Source: UBA1172 sp049889655 (lineage in GTDB: Bacteria > Pseudomonadota > Alphaproteobacteria > Puniceispirillales > UBA1172). Taken from it: DNA of 18,634 bases. A model generated the notes under the pieces. The model saw only the letters and a list, made by a program, of their open reading frames with translations. It was not told where the DNA came from and made no database searches. Shown here one piece after another: positions 1 to 7,209 of this stretch (position 1 is the stretch's first letter; the number at the start of each line of letters is the position of its first letter). The translations under genes were made by a program, and so were the position numbers. The DNA lies in NCBI GenBank assembly GCA_049889655.1, contig JBMHCY010000037.1:1-18634 (forward strand), in the 5' to 3' direction.

Positions 1-1
1 G

Positions 2-427
2 AATTTGTACCTGTCTCTGTTTTTCAGTGCGTTTCTTGCAGCAACAATACTGCCGGCTCAATCAGAAGCACTTCTCGCCTATCAGATTGCCTCGCATCCG
101 GCGGCGCTGGTTCCCCTGCTGCTGGTGGCAACAGCCGGCAACGTCCTCGGCGCAATCGTTAACTGGTGGCTGGGCAGATTTCTCACGCATTTCAAGGATA
201 GACGCTGGTTTCCTGTTGAAGAGAAAAAACTGAGGCGCGCAGAACAGTTTTACAGGCAATATGGTCGCTATTCGCTGCTGCTCAGCTGGATGCCCTTGAT
301 CGGTGACCCGATCACGGTTGTTGCCGGGGCCTTGCGGGAACCTCTTTGGTCTTTTGTCATGCTGGTGACGATTGCAAAATGTGGCCGGTATGGTGTTATC
401 GCCGCCGTGGTATCCGGTGTGGCTTAA
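2..427 (+). CDS. yqaA: YqaA-like inner-membrane protein (5' end outside window)
   Basis: Small hydrophobic protein resembling the YqaA branch of the DedA/SNARE-associated (VTT) superfamily. From position 2 the frame is open to the left edge. The first in-frame possible start (TTG at 5) leaves an unusually abrupt N-terminus, so the true start probably lies upstream. Family-like features are the ATILPAQSE segment near the start, a GN-GA-NWWLGR stretch (about residues 45-57), and LLSWMPLIGDPIT near residues 86-98, followed by a last hydrophobic segment. About 140 residues are visible, close to the usual YqaA length of about 142. Members of the wider superfamily act in lipid or small-molecule handling at the membrane, but the role of YqaA itself is not firmly known. 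It runs convergent with the DUF4198 gene and has no evident functional tie to the rest of the window. Confidence 0.8.
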   Translation, partial: NLYLSLFFSAFLAATILPAQSEALLAYQIASHPAALVPLLLVATAGNVLGAIVNWWLGRFLTHFKDRRWFPVEEKKLRRAEQFYRQYGRYSLLLSWMPLIGDPITVVAGALREPLWSFVMLVTIAKCGRYGVIAAVVSGVA

Positions 428-434
428 GGCGGCG

Positions 435-451
435 AAAGGCCAGCAGCCTTT
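435..451. terminator. weak terminator-like hairpin between convergent genes
   Basis: AAAGGC (435-440) and GCCTTT (446-451) form a 6-bp stem with a 5-base loop, followed on the plus strand by ATTTA. It lies just after the YqaA stop (427) and next to the DUF4198 stop (454-456), where a terminator is expected. The stem is short and the T-run poor, so function is uncertain. Confidence 0.35.
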
Positions 452-453
452 AT

Positions 454-1299
454 TTACCGCGGCGTTGCGAAACTCAGCGAGGCCCAGCGCGATGACCACA
501 CCGCCCCTTCCGGATTGCCCGAGGCGGCGGCTTCCTCAAGGCTGACCGCATCAACGAGATAGGCGTGGCCGGGGCGGGTTAAGATCACCACGCGGCCTGC
601 CGCATCGGCACGATAGGTGCTGACCACCGTTGCATCGGGGCGGCTGCCGAGCGGCCGGGCAAAGACCGTGACAAGAACCCCCGGCCAGGGCGCGCCGTCA
701 CGATCAAGCCGCAGGGGCATCGTATCCCCGGTGAGCGCAAACGGGTTGGCAAGGGCGGTGATCTCCACCTCCATCCCAAGCACGCGATCCTGCCCCTCGG
801 CTGACCCCACCGCGATCAGGCTTTTGGCAAACCGGCGATAGCGTTCGACGAAATCGCTTTCCGGCAACTGCCGCGCCCGATGCCTGCTGACAGCGTCACC
901 AAGACCTTTCTCACGCGTGAAAGCGGCAAATTTTTCAAAATCAGTGTAGCGCAGCGCGGTGAAGGTGGTGGCATGGCTGATGATGTGCAGCCCTGTTTCC
1001 TCAGGCGTGATCCGGCCGGCGGGGCGATCACCGAGGCGGCCTTTGAATGCCAGTGTCTGCTGCGGGCCGACCAGATCAAACCGGCTGATACGAGCCGGGA
1101 AGAACATCTGCTGGCTGCCGTTGAAACCGGTACCGACACGGAGGGCGACGCGCAGGGTTTCGCCTTGTTCAAGGTGCCAGGTTTCGGGATCAATCCAGAA
1201 TTCATGTGCCCTCAGCGGGGTGATCGATGCCACTGCCGCCAGCAGCATCACCCCCGCCAGAATTGTTCTCAGCACAATCGAATGAGACGTTCCAATCAT
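454..1299 (-). CDS. DUF4198-family exported protein
   Basis: 281-residue exported protein with an N-terminal signal: hydrophobic stretch at about residues 9-28, then PLRA with a likely signal peptidase I cut before HEFW. The mature protein would thus begin with His-Glu. The HEFWIDP start, an early beta-rich segment (GETLRVALRVG) and a later beta-sandwich-like region (PGVLVTVFARPLG, about 205-217) match the DUF4198 family, whose members often sit beside nickel or cobalt uptake genes (NikM-like). It is divergent from a HupE/UreJ-type membrane protein across only some 50 bp, supporting a shared metal-related role. That role is inference. A perfect TATAAT lies just upstream on this strand (1311-1306). 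Start choice: the ATG at 1299 places the signal peptide normally, although its ribosome-binding site is weak (TTAGG). Confidence 0.75.
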   Translation of the reverse strand: MIGTSHSIVLRTILAGVMLLAAVASITPLRAHEFWIDPETWHLEQGETLRVALRVGTGFNGSQQMFFPARISRFDLVGPQQTLAFKGRLGDRPAGRITPEETGLHIISHATTFTALRYTDFEKFAAFTREKGLGDAVSRHRARQLPESDFVERYRRFAKSLIAVGSAEGQDRVLGMEVEITALANPFALTGDTMPLRLDRDGAPWPGVLVTVFARPLGSRPDATVVSTYRADAAGRVVILTRPGHAYLVDAVSLEEAAASGNPEGAVWSSRWASLSFATPR

Positions 1300-1352
1300 A
1301 ACCTAATTATAGTATGGAAAAGGTGAATTTCACCTGCCCTGATACGGTACTC
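1300..1352. promoter_or_regulatory. divergent promoter region, DUF4198 / HupE
   Basis: On the minus strand a perfect TATAAT (1311-1306) is preceded, 16 bases upstream, by GTGAAA (4 of 6 matches to TTGACA), giving a credible promoter for the DUF4198 gene. On the plus strand TATAGT (1308-1313) overlaps it and could serve HupE, but without a clear -35. AGGTGAA-T-TTCACCT (1321-1335) is a perfect 7-1-7 inverted repeat overlapping the minus-strand -35. It is placed where a bound dimeric regulator could affect both genes. The regulator is not identifiable from sequence alone. Confidence 0.5.
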
Positions 1353-2489
1353 ATGCGCGTTTCTTTATATGCTGTTGTTGCTGTCTTTCTGGCTGTTCTG
1401 TCGCTTGGCCCAACATCACCCCGTGCCCATGAGGTTAACCCCGCGGTGGTGGAGATCAACCTCGGCCCCGAGCAGGCTCGCCTGCAGCTGAGTTTCAACG
1501 CCGAGGTTTTCCTGGCAGGCATTGATGCCAGCATCACCACCGATACCAACGAAAGCCCGAACGCCGATGATTATGACAGGCTGCGGGCGTTTGATGCCGC
1601 CAGCCTGCAGCAGGTGATCAGGGATAATGCCGGGCCGCTGCTGGAAGCCATCGGGCTGCGATCAGGCAGCACGGCCCTTGACCTCACGATCACCGATATC
1701 GATCCCGAAAAGGCGGTTGACCCGGAACTGGCCCGGCTGACGGTGATCACCGCCACCGCGCCCCTGCCGCCAGGGGATGACCCTGTGGTGGTACAACTGG
1801 CACCGCGCCTCGGGGCGTATATCATCCGCCAGCAGGCAGCCGGATTGCCGGAAGATGAACTCTATACCGATTTCATCGCCGCCGGGCTGGAAAGCCTGCC
1901 GATCCCGCGCCGGGAAGCGGTTGAACGGTCGTGGCAGGAAATCTTCACGCAGTATATCGTCTCCGGGATCGCCCATATCATCCCCAAGGGGCTCGATCAC
2001 ATTGTCTTCATCATGGGGCTCTATTTCTTCTCGCCCCGCTGGCGGCCGCTGTTGATGCAGGTCACCGTGTTCACCCTCGCCCACAGCGTCACGCTAGCAC
2101 TGGCGACGCTGGGGCTGATCCGGATTCCGGCCTCGGTGGTGGAACCGCTGATCGCGCTGTCAATCGCCTGGATCGGGGTGGAAAACATCCTGCGGCCGAA
2201 AATCGGCCTCGGGCGGCTGACAGTGATCTTCGGCTTCGGCCTGTTGCATGGGCTCGGCTTTGCCTTTGTGCTGGGAGAAGTGGGGCTGGCCGGCTCCGCC
2301 TTCGCGCTCAGCCTTGTCGCCTTCAACATCGGGGTTGAGGTTGGCCAGCTGCTGGTGCTGGCCCCGCTGCTGGTGCTCGGGCTGCTGGTCAGCCACCGCA
2401 AGGGCTATCGGCAACGGCTTGAAATCCCGGCCTCGGCAATGATTGCCCTTGTCGGGATGTACTGGTTCATCGAACGTGTCTTCGGCTGA
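1353..2489 (+). CDS. HupE/UreJ_2-family membrane protein (putative metal permease)
   Basis: 378-residue protein with a signal peptide ending PRA before HEVNP, a periplasmic N-terminal domain (about residues 26-190) and a C-terminal membrane domain of about six segments. The membrane part carries the His-rich HupE/UreJ_2 signatures: HIIPKGLDHIVF, FTLAHSVTLALA and FGLLHGLGFAF, followed by FNIGVEVGQL. HupE/UreJ proteins are nickel or cobalt permeases or accessory proteins of hydrogenase and urease clusters. Substrate here is unproven, but pairing with DUF4198 favours a divalent metal. An upstream in-frame ATG at 1314 would add 13 residues ahead of the signal peptide and put the promoter palindrome inside the gene, so I prefer 1353. 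Neither start has a strong ribosome-binding site. The gene is convergent with the nitrilase-family gene, 12 bp apart. Confidence 0.82.
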   Translation: MRVSLYAVVAVFLAVLSLGPTSPRAHEVNPAVVEINLGPEQARLQLSFNAEVFLAGIDASITTDTNESPNADDYDRLRAFDAASLQQVIRDNAGPLLEAIGLRSGSTALDLTITDIDPEKAVDPELARLTVITATAPLPPGDDPVVVQLAPRLGAYIIRQQAAGLPEDELYTDFIAAGLESLPIPRREAVERSWQEIFTQYIVSGIAHIIPKGLDHIVFIMGLYFFSPRWRPLLMQVTVFTLAHSVTLALATLGLIRIPASVVEPLIALSIAWIGVENILRPKIGLGRLTVIFGFGLLHGLGFAFVLGEVGLAGSAFALSLVAFNIGVEVGQLLVLAPLLVLGLLVSHRKGYRQRLEIPASAMIALVGMYWFIERVFG

Positions 2490-2520
2490 TCACGACCGCG
2501 ATCACACGGTGTAATCAGCC
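2484..2520. terminator. inverted repeat at convergent gene ends
   Basis: GGCTGAT (2484-2490) and ATCAGCC (2514-2520) pair, with an inner TGATC/GATCA repeat (2487-2491, 2500-2504) as an alternative. The site bridges the stop codons of the HupE gene (2489) and the nitrilase-family gene (2502-2504). There is no T-tract, so it may only be a weak bidirectional terminator or mRNA 3'-end hairpin. Confidence 0.3.
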
Positions 2521-3344
2521 CGCACATCCCGGAGAAAGGGATAGTGAGCCCGGGCATGGCTGATCGCATCACGGGTCAGCACCCAGCGGGCGAGTGTTTC
2601 ATTCACGCCGAGCACCTGCGGCGGGGCGGTTTCATCGACCCAGGGTGTCATCAGCACGGATTCCCCGAAATCAGCCCCGGCCCTGTTGACGCTGGCAAAA
2701 TAGACCTGATTTTCGACCGCCCGGGTTGCCGCAAAAGAATGCCAGGTATGGAAGGTTTCATCACGGGTGAACGCTGTGGGATGCAGCAGAACATCAATAT
2801 GGTGGTCACGGGTGAGCGCCCGTGCCATTTCCGGGAACCGCATATCGTAGCAGATGATTGTCCCGAAACGGAAACCCCTGATATCAAAAACCATCAGGTG
2901 CTCCCCCGGGGTGAAGTAATCCTTTTCCATGGAATCCCCAAACTGGGCGATATGCAGTTTGTCATAGCACTGACGCCAGATGCCATCAGCCTCGATCAGC
3001 ACCTGGCTGATATGGACAGCCGCGCCATTGCCGCGGCGGGCCAGGCCGGCCAGGACAGGCGTTTTGTGCTTTTTGGCCACTGCCGCCAGCCGGTCAAGCG
3101 ACGGGCTGTCATCAAGAGGTTCCGCCAGGTCGGCAAGATGATCAAAGCAGCCGCGGGAATAATGCAGGGTGCTTAATTCTGGCAACACCACCAGATCGAC
3201 ACTGCCCCCTGTTGTCAGGGCCCGGTCAATGGTCTCGGCAACCCGGCCGATATGCGCATCGCGTTCGGCAGCGGTGGTGATGAAGGGGATATCAATCTGG
3301 CAGGCCAGCAGTGTCACTGCCGGGGCAGCGGCAGCCCGGCTCAT
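2502..3344 (-). CDS. nitrilase-superfamily carbon-nitrogen hydrolase
   Basis: 280-residue cytosolic amidohydrolase with the complete catalytic triad of the nitrilase superfamily: Glu56 in VVLPELS, Lys129 in CYDKLHI and Cys165 in IICYDMRFPE, plus the downstream HPTAF and ATRAVENQVY segments. The family hydrolyses amides or N-carbamoyl groups (omega-amidase, N-carbamoylputrescine amidase, beta-ureidopropionase, N-carbamoyl amino acid hydrolase). Sequence alone does not settle the substrate. As the last gene of the nine-gene minus-strand operon, 21 bp after upp, a role in cleaving an amide or carbamoyl product of the upstream deaminase and imidase-like enzymes is a reasonable inference. No signal peptide. 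The ATG at 3344 is preceded by a purine-rich GGCGAGGCGGCGGG. Confidence 0.85.
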   Translation of the reverse strand: MSRAAAAPAVTLLACQIDIPFITTAAERDAHIGRVAETIDRALTTGGSVDLVVLPELSTLHYSRGCFDHLADLAEPLDDSPSLDRLAAVAKKHKTPVLAGLARRGNGAAVHISQVLIEADGIWRQCYDKLHIAQFGDSMEKDYFTPGEHLMVFDIRGFRFGTIICYDMRFPEMARALTRDHHIDVLLHPTAFTRDETFHTWHSFAATRAVENQVYFASVNRAGADFGESVLMTPWVDETAPPQVLGVNETLARWVLTRDAISHARAHYPFLRDVRADYTV

Positions 3345-3365
3345 ACCCGCCGCCTCGCCACAAGG

Positions 3366-4001
3366 CTACTTTGTGCCATACATCCTGTCTCCGGCATCCC
3401 CCAGCCCCGGCAGGATATAGCCGTGGTCATTGAGCTGGCGATCGACCGCAGCGGTATAGATCGGTACATCGGGGTGCTGGGCGGCAAAGGCCTCAACCCC
3501 CTCGGGGGCAGCCAGCAGGCAGACAAATTTGATCCGCTTGGCCCCGGCATCCTTGATCCGCTGCACCCCGGCCGCTGCCGAATTGCCGGTGGCCAGCATC
3601 GGGTCAACCACAATACAGACACGGTCGGCCATGTTTTCCGGCAGTTTGAGATAATATTCCACAGGCTCGAGTGTCACCGGGTCACGGTAAAGCCCGACAT
3701 GACCGACCCGGGCCGAGGGCACCAGATCAAGCATCCCGTCAAGCAGCCCGTTACCGGCACGCAGGATCGAGATGAAACAGAGTTTCTTGCCCTCCAACAT
3801 CGGCATCGGCGCAGGTTCAAGCGGCGTATTGATGGTGACCGTTTCGGTTTCCAGATCCCGGCAGACTTCATAAGCAATCAGCAGGCTGATCTCACGCAGC
3901 AGCTGGCGGAACAACGCGGTCGGCGTGTTGACATCCCGCATGATCGACAGTTTGTGCTGGATAAGGGGGTGATCAATAACGGTGGTGGTTGAAGTTGTCA
4001 T
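3366..4001 (-). CDS. upp: uracil phosphoribosyltransferase
   Basis: 211 residues, the normal length for bacterial UPRT. It converts uracil and PRPP to UMP and pyrophosphate in the cytosol. Visible signatures are the PRPP-binding loop VVDPMLATGNSA (131-142), the conserved SILRAGNGLLDGM segment (78-90), and the uracil-binding C-terminal GYILPGLGDAGDRMYGT (194-210). Two genes upstream in the same operon is a cytosine deaminase, so cytosine to uracil to UMP is a complete two-step salvage route here. GAGGAG lies 10 bases before the ATG, and the gap to the DUF1989 gene is 27 bp. Confidence 0.96.
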   Translation of the reverse strand: MTTSTTTVIDHPLIQHKLSIMRDVNTPTALFRQLLREISLLIAYEVCRDLETETVTINTPLEPAPMPMLEGKKLCFISILRAGNGLLDGMLDLVPSARVGHVGLYRDPVTLEPVEYYLKLPENMADRVCIVVDPMLATGNSAAAGVQRIKDAGAKRIKFVCLLAAPEGVEAFAAQHPDVPIYTAAVDRQLNDHGYILPGLGDAGDRMYGTK

Positions 4002-4028
4002 GCGGATCGGGCTCCTCTTTTTCTTGCC

Positions 4029-4715
4029 TCAGGCTTCGACATAAAAATGCAATTCGGTGGGGACGGCATCGCGCCCGTTGATGGGGTTCTTGTCCTGGGG
4101 GCAGGCCGACATGACAGCAATGCAATCAGCCAGCGCCCTCAATCCCACGACATCACCGGCAGAAGAGACTGTTGGCTCAAACGAGGTCTCGCCTTCAGGG
4201 GTGATGGGGATATTCATCCAGAGATTGAAAGGATCAGGCACATGGGGTGCCGCCAGCCCGATGGCCTGCAAGGCCATCCTCAGGTTGTCGGCGCAGTTGT
4301 CATGATAACCCTCGCATCCCAGCAGCTCATAGCGGGCCAGATCACAGCAGGACATAATCGTGTCATGAACACCGGCGGATGTGTCCTTTTCAAGTTCAAG
4401 GAGAGGCTGGCGGCGGTTGGTCACCAGTTTATCCCCGACCCGGGGGAACACGTGTTCAAGCCAGGTGCGGCAATGCGACATCGAAAGATACTGTTGCAGG
4501 TCCGCCGCCAGATAGGCCCAGAAATCACAGACCTGGGTGCCATGGGTGTTTTCCACCACGAGCATTTGCCCGGCCTTGAGCCGGACCGCAACACCGCAAC
4601 GGGGCGGGACTCGATAGCGGGTTCCGGGTTGCGGTGTCCCGTCAGGCGAAACCGCACTTGTCCGGCTGGCATTGCTGCCCTCGGGCCGCGCCGGATCATA
4701 GGGGGAAACTGTCAT
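4029..4715 (-). CDS. DUF1989 (urea carboxylase-associated) family protein
   Basis: 228-residue cytosolic protein with the DUF1989 hallmarks: VENTHGTQVCDFWAY, MSHCRT, then a Cys/His-rich block (DTSAGVHD, CCDLARY, GYHDNCADNL) and PDPFNLWMNIP. These Cys and His residues are probable metal ligands. DUF1989 proteins are associated with urea carboxylase clusters, and paired members form carboxyguanidine deiminase (CgdAB) in guanidine degradation. A single copy outside a urea carboxylase locus, as here, has no assigned reaction that I can name. Its position between cytosine deaminase and UPRT suggests hydrolysis of a C-N bond in a related compound, which is inference. GGAGGA sits 7 bases before the ATG, and it starts 3 bp after the deaminase stop, so the two are probably translationally coupled. 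Confidence 0.85.
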   Translation of the reverse strand: MTVSPYDPARPEGSNASRTSAVSPDGTPQPGTRYRVPPRCGVAVRLKAGQMLVVENTHGTQVCDFWAYLAADLQQYLSMSHCRTWLEHVFPRVGDKLVTNRRQPLLELEKDTSAGVHDTIMSCCDLARYELLGCEGYHDNCADNLRMALQAIGLAAPHVPDPFNLWMNIPITPEGETSFEPTVSSAGDVVGLRALADCIAVMSACPQDKNPINGRDAVPTELHFYVEA

Positions 4716-4718
4716 GGT

Positions 4719-5168
4719 CTAGTCCTCCGCAATATCTTCTGCCCAAAGCTCAGGTTTTTCGGCGATAAAGCGTTCCATCAGCGCAATGCAGTCGGGATCA
4801 TCGGCGATGACCACCTCAACCCCGTGTTGACGGAGGAAATCTTCATTGCCCCCGAAAGTTTTGTTTTCGCCGATCACCACCCGGGGGATCCCGAACTGGA
4901 TAATTGTGCCGCTGCACATCATGCAGGGACTGAGGGTGGTGTAGAGCACCGTATCACGATAGGTTTTCTGGCGTCCGGCCTTGCGCAGGGCATCCATTTC
5001 GCCATGGGCGATCGGATCCCCCTGCTGGACGCGCTGGTTATGCCCCCGGGCGATTTCCTCACCCCCGCGGGCGATCACCGAACCGATGGGGCAGCCGCCT
5101 TCCTCAAAGCCTTTGCGGGCTTCGTCATAGGCGATGGTAAGCAGGTGTTTATCAGTATCTGTCAGCAT
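4719..5168 (-). CDS. cytosine deaminase, fungal (Fcy1) type
   Basis: 149-residue zinc deaminase of the CDA fold. Zinc ligands and proton shuttle are visible: His55 and Glu57 in HGEMDAL, Cys82 and Cys85 in SPCMMC. The whole length aligns by eye with yeast cytosine deaminase (158 residues): GHNQR, LYTTLSPC, the FGIPRVVIGEN strand, and a C-terminal W-x-EDI. In the yeast enzyme the tail Trp and Asp lie over the cytosine amino group. This makes cytosine (to uracil and ammonia) the best substrate guess, rather than guanine or a tRNA adenosine. Most bacteria use the unrelated CodA amidohydrolase for this reaction, so the family choice is notable. Start: ATG at 5168 has GAGGG about 6 bases upstream; a GTG at 5186 overlapping the previous stop (GTGA) is the alternative, adding 6 residues. 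Confidence 0.88.
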   Translation of the reverse strand: MLTDTDKHLLTIAYDEARKGFEEGGCPIGSVIARGGEEIARGHNQRVQQGDPIAHGEMDALRKAGRQKTYRDTVLYTTLSPCMMCSGTIIQFGIPRVVIGENKTFGGNEDFLRQHGVEVVIADDPDCIALMERFIAEKPELWAEDIAED

Positions 5169-5182
5169 GGAATCCCTCTTTG

Positions 5183-6070
5183 TCACGGTGTCTTGAGAAC
5201 CGGTCCTGCATAGTATGGCAGGTTTTCGCGCCGCGGCACATAGGCCCCGCTGGCAACCACCTGATCGAGATGGTCGGCGATCTGGTCGAGCCGGGCAAAC
5301 CAGACATCCTTTGTCCTGAGCGTTTCTTCGAGCCAGGTTTCAACCTGTTTCCAGCGGGCCAGACGGCCTGTCAGGAAAGGGTGAACAATCAGCATGAAGA
5401 AACCCCCGGCCTCATAGGCGGCATCAAATTCTTCCCAGAATGCCGCCAGCCCTTCCGACGGCGATTTGACCGGCATCATATAGCCGATCTCCGCATAATG
5501 GGCGAAAGGCGGCCAGTCATCAGTGCCCCAATGGACAGGCATCTCCCAGAGGCCGCCCTTTTCGGTTTCAACCCGGTAGGGAATATCATCAGCCATCATT
5601 GAGGAATCATAACGGAAGCCGTATTCGATCAGCAGATCCACCACTTCCTGATTGATATTATAGACAGGCGCACGATAGCCCGCCGGGGTGCCGCCACAAT
5701 ATTTGTGATGGGCGGCCAGAGCTTTTTCAAACCAGGCCCGCTGATCCGGGGCGTGGATCGGGTCTTCATGCAGATACCCGTGATGGCCGATTTCATGGCC
5801 CCCTTCGAGGATCGCCTCAACAGCATCGGGATAGGTTTCAAGGCACCAGCCCGGGATGAAGAAGGATTGCTCTATCCCCAGTCGACGATAGGTCTCAAGA
5901 ATACGGGGGATGGCCACCGTCGGCCCGTATCGCCCCATGCTGATCTGATAGAGATGGTCATGGGCATCCTGCGGTCTGGCAATATGAATGAGGCTGTCAG
6001 CATCCATATCAAAGGAAATGACACAGGCACAGCGGGCACCGTTCGGCCAGGGCACAGGGTTGCTGATCAT
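5183..6070 (-). CDS. polysaccharide deacetylase-family hydrolase (imidase/HpPgdA-like)
   Basis: 295-residue NodB-fold protein without a signal peptide. Metal-site motifs are FDMDADS (20-26) and HGYLHE (His97 and His101, the H-x3-H box), followed by GYRAPVYN. Later segments WEMPVHW-TDDWPP and FFMLIVHPFLTGR match the cytosolic branch that includes Helicobacter PgdA-like proteins and bacterial imidases that open cyclic imides. Absence of export and its place between an ABC importer ATPase and a cytosine deaminase make a small-molecule imide or ureide a more likely substrate than cell-wall glycan; this is inference. Start: ATG at 6070 has GGAGAG at good spacing; an ATG at 6085 follows GGAGGAG with almost no spacing and would add 5 residues. 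The stop overlaps the alternative deaminase start. Confidence 0.85.
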   Translation of the reverse strand: MISNPVPWPNGARCACVISFDMDADSLIHIARPQDAHDHLYQISMGRYGPTVAIPRILETYRRLGIEQSFFIPGWCLETYPDAVEAILEGGHEIGHHGYLHEDPIHAPDQRAWFEKALAAHHKYCGGTPAGYRAPVYNINQEVVDLLIEYGFRYDSSMMADDIPYRVETEKGGLWEMPVHWGTDDWPPFAHYAEIGYMMPVKSPSEGLAAFWEEFDAAYEAGGFFMLIVHPFLTGRLARWKQVETWLEETLRTKDVWFARLDQIADHLDQVVASGAYVPRRENLPYYAGPVLKTP

Positions 6071-6120
6071 GATTTCTCTCTCCATCTCCTCCAGGTGGCA
6101 GGGTGAGGTTGATGTGGCGG

Positions 6121-7209
6121 TTATCCTGCCCCGATGTAATGGGCACGTTCCGATGCCCAGCTGACAAAGATGCTGCCGGTCTGTTTGAGGTCCATATCAG
6201 AAAGCTCCCTTTCCTGAACCTGGACCTTGAACTCGCTGCCGTCAGGGGCCTCAAGGAACAGCGTCACCACAGAACCGATAAACTCTTCCGAGATCAGCGA
6301 ACATTCAAGCACATGATCAGCCTTCGGCTTTGTCGCGGACAGATGCACGAGATCGGCCGCAATGACAAAACTGGCATTGGCACCGGCTTCGGGTTTCGGG
6401 CGATCACCGCGATCAAGGGTGAACTCGCCAAGCGGGCCTGCGATCGTCACCTTGTTGCCGGTCGCCGCTTTCACCGTGCCGCTGATGATGTTGTTGCGGC
6501 CGACAAATTCAGCCACAAACCTGTTCGCGGGGGCCCTGTAGATATCTTTCGGCGAGCCGATCTGGGCGATATGGCCACGCGACATGATCACCACCCGATC
6601 CGCCATGGCAAACGCTTCGGACTGGGAATGTGTCACATAGACAAAGGTGATCCCCAATTCCCGCTGCAATCGGGTGAGCATCGATTGCATCCGGATCACC
6701 AGATTGGCATCAAGGGCGGATAGCGGTTCATCGAGCAGCAGGATTTTCGGTTCCGTCACCAGCGACCGCGCCAGGGCAACACGCTGTTTCTGCCCGCCGG
6801 AAAGACTGCTGATATCGCGTTCGGCAAATTCACCGATTTCGAGCCGGTCAAGCCATTCAAGGGCCTTGCGGCGTCTCGTGGCGGCATCGACACCCCGCAT
6901 CTGCAGCCCGAACTCGACATTCTCCCGCGCATTGAGAAAAGGAAAGAGAGCCAGCGACTGCCAGACCATCGGCGTGTCGCGTTCATGGGGAGGCACAGTG
7001 TTCATCACCCGCCCCTGCATCCGGATTTCACCTTCGCTGGGTTCCTCAAGCCCTGCCAGCATGCGCAGCGTCGTTGTCTTGCCGCACCCTGACGGGCCCA
7101 TGATGGCGATGAATTCACCTTCATCAATGGTGAAATTCATGGTCTCGACAGCCGTAAAATCACCGAAACGTTTCACAACCGAGGAAAATTCTACCAGTGC
7201 ATCAGCCAT
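6121..7209 (-). CDS. PotA-like ABC transporter ATPase
   Basis: 362-residue ATPase of the spermidine/putrescine-type (CUT1/MOI) importer class. Walker A GPSGCGKT (38-45), Q-loop Gln84, signature LSGGQ (136-140), Walker B ILLLDEP (156-162), D-loop SALD and switch His194 are all present, so it should be active. The C-terminal third (about 280-360) is a TOBE_2-like regulatory domain. It works at the cytoplasmic face with the two permeases upstream. Its ATG overlaps the end of the second permease gene by 8 bp, and AAAGGA lies 5 bases before it. The actual cargo is not given by the ATPase; the downstream genes suggest a nitrogenous base or ring compound rather than a polyamine. Confidence 0.95.
   Translation of the reverse strand: MADALVEFSSVVKRFGDFTAVETMNFTIDEGEFIAIMGPSGCGKTTTLRMLAGLEEPSEGEIRMQGRVMNTVPPHERDTPMVWQSLALFPFLNARENVEFGLQMRGVDAATRRRKALEWLDRLEIGEFAERDISSLSGGQKQRVALARSLVTEPKILLLDEPLSALDANLVIRMQSMLTRLQRELGITFVYVTHSQSEAFAMADRVVIMSRGHIAQIGSPKDIYRAPANRFVAEFVGRNNIISGTVKAATGNKVTIAGPLGEFTLDRGDRPKPEAGANASFVIAADLVHLSATKPKADHVLECSLISEEFIGSVVTLFLEAPDGSEFKVQVQERELSDMDLKQTGSIFVSWASERAHYIGAG

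Noticed and set aside
4047..5213. Long plus-strand open frame (388 codons) opposite the DUF1989 and deaminase genes
   Set aside because: It runs antisense to two clearly recognised genes, has no recognisable domain, and reflects the codon bias of the opposite strand.
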